From assembly GCF_038396765.1 (NCBI RefSeq), contig NZ_CP150096.1:787501-851500 (forward strand): DNA of 64,000 nucleotides, read 5' to 3'. Both the position numbers and the translations under genes were made by a program. Positions 1 through 7,635 of this stretch are shown here, piece by piece. The stretch is from Chitinophaga caseinilytica. Lineage in GTDB: Bacteria; Bacteroidota; Bacteroidia; Chitinophagales; Chitinophagaceae. The notes below the pieces were generated by a model. It worked only from the letters and a program-made list of their open reading frames with translations. It was not told where the DNA came from and made no database searches. The first letter of the stretch is position 1; each line of letters begins with the position of its first letter.

Positions 1-457
1 TCAGGTCTACCACCCCGTTGAACCGGCGGATCCGCTCCGCACTGCCCACCGTTTCCAGCACAGACCGCCCGCGGGCGATCGCCTGGATCATGGAACGGCT
101 AACATCCGGGAGGATCTCCGTAAACACCTTGTTGTCGCTCTTGTAAATACCGAATATCACCGGCTTCACGATCCGGTCTACATCGGTCTTAACAGCAACG
201 GCTATGTCTTGCGGCTGATGGAGTGCGTGAGCGCGGTGCCCCAGAGATGCGGACCCCGCTGCTTTTTCAGGCTGTAAAGACTCACAGTACTTTACAATCT
301 GCATCCTGATTTTCTTCAGGTAACTGTTGATCGTTACCCTGCTCACACCGCTGATATTGGCTATCTGCGTGGCGGTTAAATCTTCGGAGAACAGCTTAAG
401 TATCTCCTTAAATTTACGCTCAGATAAATGAGCGCCCTTTAGGAACTTATTTTTCAT
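1..457 (-). CDS. IS1595-type transposase relative lacking DDE acids, 3' end outside window
   Basis: The ATG at 457 opens a frame that runs off the left edge (152 codons seen). Residues about 10-50 form a helix-turn-helix of the kind found at the start of Bacteroidota IS1595/ISPna2 transposases (LTATQIANISGVSRVTIN). The stretch PVIFGIYKSDNKVFTEILPD followed by an IARGR segment and FNGVVDL also follows that family in order. In working IS1595 enzymes the first catalytic Asp lies in a DESYFG motif and the second in HSDGW.GY. Here the equivalent places read AVAVKTDVDRI and VGSAERIRRF, so both acids are missing. It is therefore either a decaying transposase or a captured DNA-binding protein. The clean frame and intact start favour the second, but the C-terminus is not visible. 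Alignment is from memory of the family. Confidence 0.6.
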   Translation of the reverse strand, partial: MKNKFLKGAHLSERKFKEILKLFSEDLTATQIANISGVSRVTINSYLKKIRMQIVKYCESLQPEKAAGSASLGHRAHALHQPQDIAVAVKTDVDRIVKPVIFGIYKSDNKVFTEILPDVSRSMIQAIARGRSVLETVGSAERIRRFNGVVDL

Positions 458-461
458 GGAC

Positions 462-495
462 TAAGAGGATTAGAAATGGCATCCTAAACCTCTTA
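462..495. repeat. Imperfect inverted repeat upstream of the transposase-like gene
   Basis: TAAGAGGATTAG (462-473) and CTAAACCTCTTA (484-495) are inverted copies with one mismatch and a 10-base spacer. They lie just ahead of the leftward start codon at 457, where an operator or promoter-proximal hairpin would be expected. They could also be a remnant of an IS end. There is no direct support for either reading. Confidence 0.5.
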
Positions 496-585
496 CTTTT
501 TCTCTACTATATATAACGCTTTATTATAAACGGCGAATTCCCCATGTCGAACGCCCCCTACTAGATTATTTGACCGGAAGCCACT

Positions 586-615
586 AAAAAACCCGCGGCA
601 AGCGGCCACGGGTTT
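586..615 (-). terminator. Rho-independent terminator of the MMPL gene
   Basis: AAACCCG (589-595) pairs with CGGGTTT (609-615), with an inner GGC/GCC stem after one mismatch and a 5-base loop. On the minus strand it is followed by a run of T (complement of 586-591). It lies about 90 bases past the stop of the MMPL gene. Confidence 0.75.
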
Positions 616-702
616 AAAATTTAACGCCTTACAGATATGAGATAATTATCTAGTGCGGCGATCGTAAAATTTTTTGAACGGTCATAAAACAGGATGAACG
701 CA

Positions 703-3105
703 TCAGTCCTTGTGCTCATCCAGCCCGATCTGATCCATTTCCAGGTCGGCCTCCTCATCCAGCGCCTTCCATAATTCCTTCTTCTTCGCCTTCTTCTGCA
801 ACGCCTTCTCCATCCACAACAACATCGCCGGCAAAATCGTCAGGTTCGTGATCATCGCCATCACCAGCGTCAAACTCGTGAGCCAGCCCAGCGCCTTCGT
901 GCCCTGGAACTCCGAAAAACTGAAGATCATAAAGCCCGCAAACAGGATCAGCGATGTGTAAATAATACTCAAACCCGTATCGTTGATCGTATGCCGCACG
1001 GTCGCGGAAATATCATAATTATTCAACGGCAACTCCTGCTTGAAGTTCACGAGGAAACGGATCGTTACGTCTATCGCGATGCCCAGCGCAATGCTGAAAA
1101 CGAGCACCGTGGAGGGTTTGATGGCAATGTCGAGCCAACCCATCACCCCGGCCGTCACCAGCAGCGGAATTATGTTCGGCACCAGCGAAATGATGAGCAT
1201 CCGCCAGCTGCGGAACAGGTACAGCATACAGAAAATGATCAGCACGAAAGCCAGCAGAATGCTTTCCGCCAGGCCGTTGATGATGAACCGGCTCCCTTCC
1301 AGGAAGATGATGCTGGTGCCAGTAAACGTCACTTTATATTGCGCGGTATCGAAGATCCGGTCTGCCTGCGGGCGCAGCGAATCCAGCAGCCGCGGCAGTT
1401 CCACCGATCCCACGTCGGCCATATTCACGCTCATGCGCGCCACCTGGCGCGTGCTGTCCATAAAAGAGGCCACCAGCTGGGAAAATACGGATTTATCGCC
1501 CCCGCCTTTCATACGCAGGTACGGCGCCAGGAACCCGATGTCGAACTGGTTGGGCACGGTATAGTTCAGGCTGTCGCCACTGTAATACGCCTGTTTCGCG
1601 AATTTGATCCCTTCGGCCACGCTCAGCGGCCGCGCAAACGCAGGTTGATCGGCGATGATCTTGCCCAGCTCGTCGAGTTTTTCGAGCGTGCGGAGGTTCA
1701 CCACGCCGTTCTTCTTTTTCGTATCCACCGCAATTTCCAGCGGCATTACGCCTTTAAAGCGATGTTCGAAGAATTTGAGATCGGTATAGAGCTTATCGTT
1801 TTTCGGAATATCGTCGACGATGAAACCCACCGGACGCAGGCGCATCATACCGACAACGGCCAGCACCACCATGATCACGGTAAATGCGTATACCCATGGC
1901 CGGTAGTTGAACACGAGGCGGTTCAGGAACTCCAGCACCCAGCGGCAGGCTTTATTGTCGAGATAGCTCGTATGCTTCGTTTTCGGCGGCGGCAGATAGC
2001 TCAGCACCGACGGCAGGAAGATGAAGGAGATGAGGAAAATGAGCATGATATTCACGCCGGCCACTACCCCGAACTGCTTCAGGATCGCGGAATTGGTGAA
2101 ATAGAACACCCCGAAACCGATGGCCGCGGTGAGGTTGGTGAACAGCGTCACGATGCCCATCCGTTGCACCATCCGTACGAGCGCCTTCATCTTATCGCCG
2201 TGAACGGCATATTCCGTATGGTATTTATTGAGGAAGTAAACGCAGTTGGGGATGCCGATCACCACGATCAGCGGCGGTATCAGGCCGGTGAGCAGCGTGA
2301 TCTTGTAGCCGCAGATAACGATGGTACCTACGCTCCAGATCACCCCGATCGCCACCACGATCATGCTCATGAGCACGGCGCTGAACGAGCGGAAAAACAG
2401 CAGCAGGATGAGGGCCGTGAGCACGAAAGAGATGTAGAGGAACATCTTCAGCTCGTCTGCCACCTTGGTGGCCATGATGGTCCGGATCATGGGCAGGCCG
2501 CTCAGCTTCACGTCCACGTTATGTTTTTCGCCGAATTCTTCCGCTATTTTCTGGATGGCCTGCACCACTTCGATCCTTCTTTTCGAATTGAGGATCTGTT
2601 TGTTGATGCTGACCGCCATCATATAGGCGTTAGCGTTGGCGCTATAGAGCAGGCCTTTATAGAATGGCAGGGAATAGAAAACGTTTTTCAGGCTATCCAG
2701 CTCAGCCTGGGTTTGCGGCAGGGGCTGGAACAGGGGAACGGCCTTCAGTTTCTGTGTTTCCGCGTCTTTCACGAGGTTTACGGCCACGGGGATGCTGAGG
2801 GTGTTTTCCACGGCTTCCACCTTGCGCAGCGCGTCGTTCATGGCTACGTAGTCGCGGAAGAAATCCAGCTGGAAGAGTTTATCGGATTCGAGCCCGATCA
2901 CCATCATGTTCCCGTCTTCACCGAATTTCTGTTTGAAATCCTGGTAAACCAGCCATTTGGGGTTATCGCGGGGGATAGCGCCGGTGAACTCGTAAGAGAG
3001 CTCCACTTTGCTCGCGAAATAAGCCATGACGCCCGTTCCCAGGAACAACAAAGCCAGAAGCCACAAACGGAATTTCAACACGAAAGCTGCAAGGCGCTGC
3101 CACAT
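703..3105 (-). CDS. MMPL/RND-superfamily exporter
   Basis: This 800-residue protein has the two-fold RND layout. There is one membrane helix near residues 12-32, a large periplasmic loop, a block of about five helices around 220-400, a second lead helix near 405-425, a second loop, and a second helix block around 635-785. The helix-rich blocks resemble the MMPL/sterol-sensing type used to export lipids or hydrophobic molecules. It is shorter than the roughly 1000 residues of AcrB-like drug pumps, and no adaptor or TolC gene is next to it, so a stand-alone lipid or hopanoid-type transporter is more likely than a tripartite pump. Substrate unknown. The C-terminal tail is strongly charged and cytoplasmic. 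It is transcribed alone, divergent from porZ. Confidence 0.85.
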   Translation of the reverse strand: MWQRLAAFVLKFRLWLLALLFLGTGVMAYFASKVELSYEFTGAIPRDNPKWLVYQDFKQKFGEDGNMMVIGLESDKLFQLDFFRDYVAMNDALRKVEAVENTLSIPVAVNLVKDAETQKLKAVPLFQPLPQTQAELDSLKNVFYSLPFYKGLLYSANANAYMMAVSINKQILNSKRRIEVVQAIQKIAEEFGEKHNVDVKLSGLPMIRTIMATKVADELKMFLYISFVLTALILLLFFRSFSAVLMSMIVVAIGVIWSVGTIVICGYKITLLTGLIPPLIVVIGIPNCVYFLNKYHTEYAVHGDKMKALVRMVQRMGIVTLFTNLTAAIGFGVFYFTNSAILKQFGVVAGVNIMLIFLISFIFLPSVLSYLPPPKTKHTSYLDNKACRWVLEFLNRLVFNYRPWVYAFTVIMVVLAVVGMMRLRPVGFIVDDIPKNDKLYTDLKFFEHRFKGVMPLEIAVDTKKKNGVVNLRTLEKLDELGKIIADQPAFARPLSVAEGIKFAKQAYYSGDSLNYTVPNQFDIGFLAPYLRMKGGGDKSVFSQLVASFMDSTRQVARMSVNMADVGSVELPRLLDSLRPQADRIFDTAQYKVTFTGTSIIFLEGSRFIINGLAESILLAFVLIIFCMLYLFRSWRMLIISLVPNIIPLLVTAGVMGWLDIAIKPSTVLVFSIALGIAIDVTIRFLVNFKQELPLNNYDISATVRHTINDTGLSIIYTSLILFAGFMIFSFSEFQGTKALGWLTSLTLVMAMITNLTILPAMLLWMEKALQKKAKKKELWKALDEEADLEMDQIGLDEHKD

Positions 3106-3185
3106 AGATTTAGACTAATTTTGTTTAAAGGCCATAAAGGTAACTATTCATGTCGATTAATGCATAAGAGATAATTCATAATTGT

Positions 3186-3193
3186 TACTTTTG
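3186..3193 (+). promoter_or_regulatory. Bacteroidota -7 element (TACTTTTG), porZ
   Basis: TACTTTTG matches the TAnnTTTG -7 consensus of Bacteroidota sigma-ABfr promoters. Only four bases separate it from the ATG at 3198, so transcription would start at or next to the start codon. No convincing -33 TTG is at the usual distance. Confidence 0.45.
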
Positions 3194-3197
3194 AGGT

Positions 3198-5383
3198 ATG
3201 TTTCGCCCCTGCTTGATTTTCTTTTTGATATTCGTTTCCAACGACTTACGCTCGCAAAGCATCCCGATTGGCCAATGGCGCGAGCATTTCCCCACCCGCC
3301 AGGCCATGGCCGTGGCGGCCAGTGGGAATGAAATCTTTTGCGCCACCGCCCAGGGGCTCTTTTCGCTGTCGGCCGACGAGCACGCGGTAACGCGGTACGG
3401 TAAATCCACCGGCCTGCACGATGCCGGCATTTCCGCGATGGCCTGGCACGAAGGGCTTCAAACCCTCGTGCTCGCATACCGCAACGGCAATATCGACCTC
3501 GTGGCCAACGGCCGCGTCACCAACATCCCCGACGTGCTCCAGCGCCCGGGGAACCCCGACAAAGCCGCAACAGTCATCCTCATTTCGGGCGACAGAGCCC
3601 TCCTGCCCCTGCCCACCGGCATCATCGTGGCCGACCTCCGCCGCCGCGAAATCGCCGACACCTGGACGCCGGGGCACCCCGTACTGTCTGCCACCATTTA
3701 CGGCACGGAAATATTCGCCTCCACCCCACAGGGCATCTACCGCGCATCGATATCGGCCCCCAACCTGGCCGACCCCGGTTCCTGGAAAATGCTCCCGCCC
3801 CTGCCCGCAACCGCGCAACAACTGGTAGCCTCGGATTACCTCGTTGCCCGCGTCCAGGACACCCTTTTCCGCTTCACCGGCAACGCCTGGCAAAAGTGGG
3901 TTTTCGGCCGCGGTGCGATCACGTTCCTGCAGTCGTCCGGGAATGCGCTGTTCATGGGGCTCCCGGGGATGGTGGTCCGGATTTCGGATGAAGAAACCAC
4001 GCTGGCCAACGCCCTCCTGCCCTCGCCTTCCGGCGCTGTGCCCACCGCAGGCGGGATCTGGATCGCCGACCGGCAAAACGGGCTCATTTTTTACCACGAC
4101 AATACTTTCACATCGCTCACGCCCGATGCTCCGGCAGGCCCGGCTTCGGGGGCGCTGCTTCCGCAGGGGGCGCGATGTGGGCCGCTTCCGGGGCCGTCAG
4201 CGACAGCTGGCAGCCATCCGGGGCTACTTTCCCCGTCTCGGTTTTCCGGGAAGGCGAATGGGTACAGCAGGGCAAGGTTGTCCCCGACGTGATTTCCCTT
4301 TCGGCGGGGAACGGGAATGTGTATGCGGGCTCCTTCGGCGGAGGGATCTTCACTTTCCGCGACGGCGCACCGGTTTTACAGGAAAAACCCCTGGGCCGCG
4401 ACCGTATCGGCGGCCTGGCGGCCGATCAGAACGGCAACCTCTGGGCCACCGCTTTCGGCGCCACGCAGCAGCAACTCCTCTTCAAAAACAAATCCGGCAA
4501 CTGGAACGGGTTCACCGTCCCGTATTTCCTCCCTTACAACGCCGTCTCCCAAATCCTCATCGACGATTACGACCAGAAATGGATGGCAGCTCCGCTTGGC
4601 GGTGGCGTGATCGTTATGAACCATGGCACCCATGCCGACGACCCGCGCGACGATCGCTGGAAACAGCTGTTATCGGGCGCCGGGCGCGGGAATCTGCCGT
4701 CGCCGCAAGTCTATTGCCTCGCCAAAGACCGCGATGGCTGGATCTGGATCGGTACGTCGCGGGGCATCGGCGTTTTCCAATGCGCGCAGGACGTTTTTGC
4801 CGCCAACGCGTGTGAAACCTGGCTCCCGGTTGTGCGTACAGACGCTTTCGCAGGGTATTTATTCCAGAACGAGGAGGTGCTTTCCATTGCGGTGGACGGC
4901 GCCAACCGTAAATGGGTGGGCACACGCAACGGCGCCTGGCTCACCAGTGCCGACGGCAGCCGAATCCTGCAACATTTCCATACGGGAAACAGTCCCCTGC
5001 CCGACAACACCGTGCAGCGCATCGCCATCGATCCCGTAACGGGGGAGGTATTCTTCGGAACGGGGAACGGATTGGTATCCTGGCGCGGAGAAGCCACCGA
5101 AGGCAGCGAAACGCAGGGTGGCGAAGTGCTCGTCTTCCCGAACCCCGTACCCTCCGGCTATACCGGCACGATCGCCGTTCGCGGGCTCGTGCGCGACGCA
5201 TATGTGAAAATCACGGACGTTTCAGGGAAATTGGTCTTTCAAACCCGCGCCCAGGGCGGCCAGGCGGTTTGGAATGGGCGGGATTACACGGGGTTCCGTC
5301 CGCAAAGCGGGGTTTATCTCGTATTGGCCAGCGATGCGGCGGGGAAGGAAAAAATCGTATCGAAGCTGGTATTTATCCGCTGA
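3198..5383 (+). CDS. porZ: PorZ-like T9SS beta-propeller protein, frameshifted in this sequence
   Basis: The N-terminal part (3198 to about 4166) and the C-terminal part (about 4167 to 5383) are in different frames, and together they give one protein of about 728 residues. It has a signal peptide (residues 1-20), two seven-bladed-type propeller regions with repeated WIGT/WVGT and GGG motifs, and a C-terminal type IX sorting domain (FPNPVPSG near the start of the last 80 residues, ending KLVFIR). This is the layout of PorZ, the surface protein of the T9SS attachment complex that binds A-type LPS. One extra G in the G5 run at 4166-4170 restores LPQGGAMWAASG across the joint. recO follows 19 bases on. 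If the shift is real the cell would lack the C-terminal half, so an undercalled homopolymer is more likely. It could be another propeller protein with a sorting domain. Confidence 0.75.
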
Positions 5384-5402
5384 TAACCGATTTTTGTGTG
5401 AT

Positions 5403-6137
5403 ATGCTGCACAAAACTCCGGGCATCGTACTCCGCACCGTCAAATATGGGGACACCAGCGTTATCCTGAGCATCTTCACGGAGCTTTTCGGGATACAGTC
5501 GTACATCGTGAACGGCGTGCGCTCGTCGCGCCCCAAAGCGGCAAAAGGAAATATCCTCCAGCCTGGGAACATCCTCGACCTCGTGGTGTACCATCACGAA
5601 CAGAAAAACATCCAGCGGATTTCCGAATTCAAACCGGGGCATATCTATACCACCATGCACGTAAATATCGTGAAGAACACGGTGGCGCTGTACCTCATCG
5701 AGCTGCTGCAAAAATCCCTCAAACAACCGGAGCCCGATCCCGAACTGTATCATTTCACGGAAAAGGTGTTCCGCGCCCTCGATACCGAAAACACCGCCGT
5801 GGCGGCCAATCTCCCGCTGTTTTTCACCCTGCGCTTCGCCGCGCACCTCGGGTTCCATTTCGCGGGGCACTATTCGGAATTCACGCCCTACCTGGATCTG
5901 GCCGAAGGCACTTACGTCGACCTTCCACCGCACCACACCAATTATCTCGACGAAACCAACAGCGAGCTTACTGACAAGCTGCAGAACATCCAGTACATCC
6001 CCGACCTGGAGCAGGTGTTGATGAACAAGGAGCGCCGGCGCAACCTTCTGTACGCGTACCTCGATTTCTACAGGCTGCACCTCCCCGATTTCAAGGAATT
6101 GCACAGCCCGCCTATCTTACACGAGATCCTCGGTTAA
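5403..6137 (+). CDS. recO: DNA repair protein RecO
   Basis: A 244-residue protein with the RecO layout: an N-terminal OB-fold (GIVLRTVKYGDTSVILSIFTE, residues 7-27) that binds ssDNA and SSB, then a helical domain containing LRFAAHLGFHF. RecO works with RecR to load RecA at gaps. I chose the ATG at 5403 because MLHKTPGIVL is the family's normal beginning; the longer open frame upstream only overlaps the end of porZ. There is no cysteine in the protein, so the zinc finger seen in some RecO proteins is missing. It converges on lpxH with the two stop codons interlocked. Confidence 0.93.
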   Translation: MLHKTPGIVLRTVKYGDTSVILSIFTELFGIQSYIVNGVRSSRPKAAKGNILQPGNILDLVVYHHEQKNIQRISEFKPGHIYTTMHVNIVKNTVALYLIELLQKSLKQPEPDPELYHFTEKVFRALDTENTAVAANLPLFFTLRFAAHLGFHFAGHYSEFTPYLDLAEGTYVDLPPHHTNYLDETNSELTDKLQNIQYIPDLEQVLMNKERRRNLLYAYLDFYRLHLPDFKELHSPPILHEILG

Positions 6138-6910
6138 ATCGGGGTGCCGGTTTTGTAATATTTCAGTTCGGTAGTCTGGCCGTCGAACACGGCGTAAGAA
6201 TGATAGTTCAGCCAGTCGCCCAGGTTGATGTAGCGCGATGCGTCTCCCAGTTTCAGATCGAGCGGGAGGTGGCGATGGCCGTAGATGAAGTAATCGAAAT
6301 GTTCTTTCCGGAGGATTTCGCGGGAGTATATCGCCAGCCATTCCTCGTTTTCGCCGAGGAAGGTTTCCAGCTTTTCGCCGGTGGCCGCGCGGCTTTTGCG
6401 GCTCCAGAAGTTCGCCATGGAAATCCCCCAGTTCGGCGGGATGCACGAAAAGAGGAAGCGGCAAACAGGATTGCGGAAGATTTTCTTGAGGAATTTATAC
6501 CCATGGTCCCCGGGCCCGAGGCCGTCGCCATGACCGATATAGAATTTCTTTCCACCGATCACGTATTGCTGCGGCTCGAAGTACACGGGAATTTCCAGTT
6601 CTTCCTCGAAATAACCGTCCATCCACATGTCGTGATTGCCGATGAAAACGGTGATGCCGATGCCTTTGTCGCGCAGTTCGGCGAGTTTGCCCAGCAGGCG
6701 GGTGTATCCTTTGGGGATGACGTGTTTGTATTCGAACCAGAAATCGAAGATATCGCCGACGAGGAAAATGTGCTGTGCGTCTTTCGAGGCTTCGTCGAGC
6801 CACTGTACGATGAGTTTTTCGCGCTGGCGGCTGCGGGCCATATCGGGGGCGCCGAGGTGAAAGTCGGAAGCGAAATATACACGTTTGCCGGGCGGCAGAT
6901 GAATGTTCAT
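6134..6910 (-). CDS. lpxH: UDP-2,3-diacylglucosamine diphosphatase (LpxH-type)
   Basis: This 258-residue calcineurin-like phosphoesterase carries the metal-binding series in order: FASDFHLG (Asp16, His18), LVGDIFDFWFEY, FIGNHDMW and a late YGHRH. It matches the LpxH group, which splits UDP-diacylglucosamine to lipid X in lipid A synthesis at the inner face of the cytoplasmic membrane. The start at 6910 gives MNIHLPPGKRVYFASDF. The next upstream ATG at 6958 lies inside a perfect hairpin and is unlikely. A broader UDP-diacylglucosamine diphosphatase family assignment is equally consistent. Its stop overlaps that of recO. Confidence 0.85.
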   Translation of the reverse strand: MNIHLPPGKRVYFASDFHLGAPDMARSRQREKLIVQWLDEASKDAQHIFLVGDIFDFWFEYKHVIPKGYTRLLGKLAELRDKGIGITVFIGNHDMWMDGYFEEELEIPVYFEPQQYVIGGKKFYIGHGDGLGPGDHGYKFLKKIFRNPVCRFLFSCIPPNWGISMANFWSRKSRAATGEKLETFLGENEEWLAIYSREILRKEHFDYFIYGHRHLPLDLKLGDASRYINLGDWLNYHSYAVFDGQTTELKYYKTGTPI

Positions 6911-6924
6911 GGTTCGTAATGAAA

Positions 6925-6964
6925 TGTAAAATGCAAAAGTGATGAATTCCTTTTGCATTTTACA
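6925..6964. repeat. Perfect 15-bp inverted repeat ahead of lpxH
   Basis: TGTAAAATGCAAAAG (6925-6939) and its exact inverse CTTTTGCATTTTACA (6950-6964) flank a 10-base loop. It sits between the LUD gene and lpxH, 15 bases before the lpxH start. It could end the upstream transcript (TTTCATT follows on the minus strand), serve as an operator, or fold in the lpxH leader. Confidence 0.8.
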
Positions 6965-6993
6965 CGTATCGTTATCTATTGTATTTGAAGTAG

Positions 6994-7629
6994 TTATTCA
7001 TCCAGCAGGAAAACATACACTTCTTTCGGGCCGTGCACGCCGACCACGAGCGTTTTTTCGATATCGGCGGTGCGGCTGGGGCCGGTGGCGAATGAGATCA
7101 TGGAGGGAAGGTTTCCCTGGTATTTCTCTTTCAGCCGCTGGATGCCGTCTTTCACGTCGAACACGAGCTGGTGGGTGAACGCCACAACGAGGTGGACGGG
7201 CGCGAACACGGGCAGTGCGCGGCCGGAGGGCTGCGCTGCGCTCATGACGATGGACCCGGTGCGGGCAACGAGCATTTCGCAATCGGTGATCGCGGCGTCC
7301 ATCTGGTTCATGTCGCCCACGTTGAGGTAGGCGGGATTGAACGGCTGGAGGATTTTCTCCAGCGCCGGTGTTTTGCAATGCACGTGCGCCCATTCCTTGT
7401 TCTCCACGAGCGTCTGGAGGTTTTCCGCCAGTTCTTCGCGGGAGGAGCAGAAGATGAATTTGCCCTGCAGTTTCGAAAATTCTTCCGCGAATTTCAGTTC
7501 GAGGCCTTCATTTTCGGTGACGAATACGGAGTTGTTACCTTCCGCATGGGGGAACGGGAGCTGCACCGGCTGGCTGAGCGCGTTGCGGACCCTTTTAAGG
7601 ATGTTTTCTTTGGCGGGAGATACTTTCAT
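6994..7629 (-). CDS. LUD-domain protein (LutC/YkgG family)
   Basis: A 211-residue protein that fills the LUD (lactate utilisation) domain: a helical N-terminus (residues 1-30), then the alpha/beta core with ITDCEMLVARTGSIVMS (about residues 115-131) and a C-terminal FATGPSRTADIEKTLVVGVHGP, the most conserved segment of LutC proteins. LutC normally acts with LutA and LutB on L-lactate, but neither is present here. In this position, directly after ftsH with 6 bases between them, the protein probably has another role that sequence does not reveal. The context is a rsfS-ftsH-LUD operon. Confidence 0.85.
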   Translation of the reverse strand: MKVSPAKENILKRVRNALSQPVQLPFPHAEGNNSVFVTENEGLELKFAEEFSKLQGKFIFCSSREELAENLQTLVENKEWAHVHCKTPALEKILQPFNPAYLNVGDMNQMDAAITDCEMLVARTGSIVMSAAQPSGRALPVFAPVHLVVAFTHQLVFDVKDGIQRLKEKYQGNLPSMISFATGPSRTADIEKTLVVGVHGPKEVYVFLLDE

Positions 7630-7635
7630 AGTGCC

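Noticed and set aside
991..3174. 727-codon rightward open frame opposite the MMPL gene
   Set aside because: It is antisense to a clear membrane transporter, is rich in His/Gln/Arg without any domain, and is typical of GC-rich shadow frames.
4140..4180. Programmed ribosomal frameshift in porZ
   Set aside because: The G5 run is not a known slippery heptamer, there is no clear stimulatory structure, and two other genes show the same one-base deficit, so sequence error is simpler.
6911..6958. Upstream ATG extension of lpxH
   Set aside because: It would place the start in the middle of a perfect 15-bp inverted repeat, and the added residues do not belong to the family.
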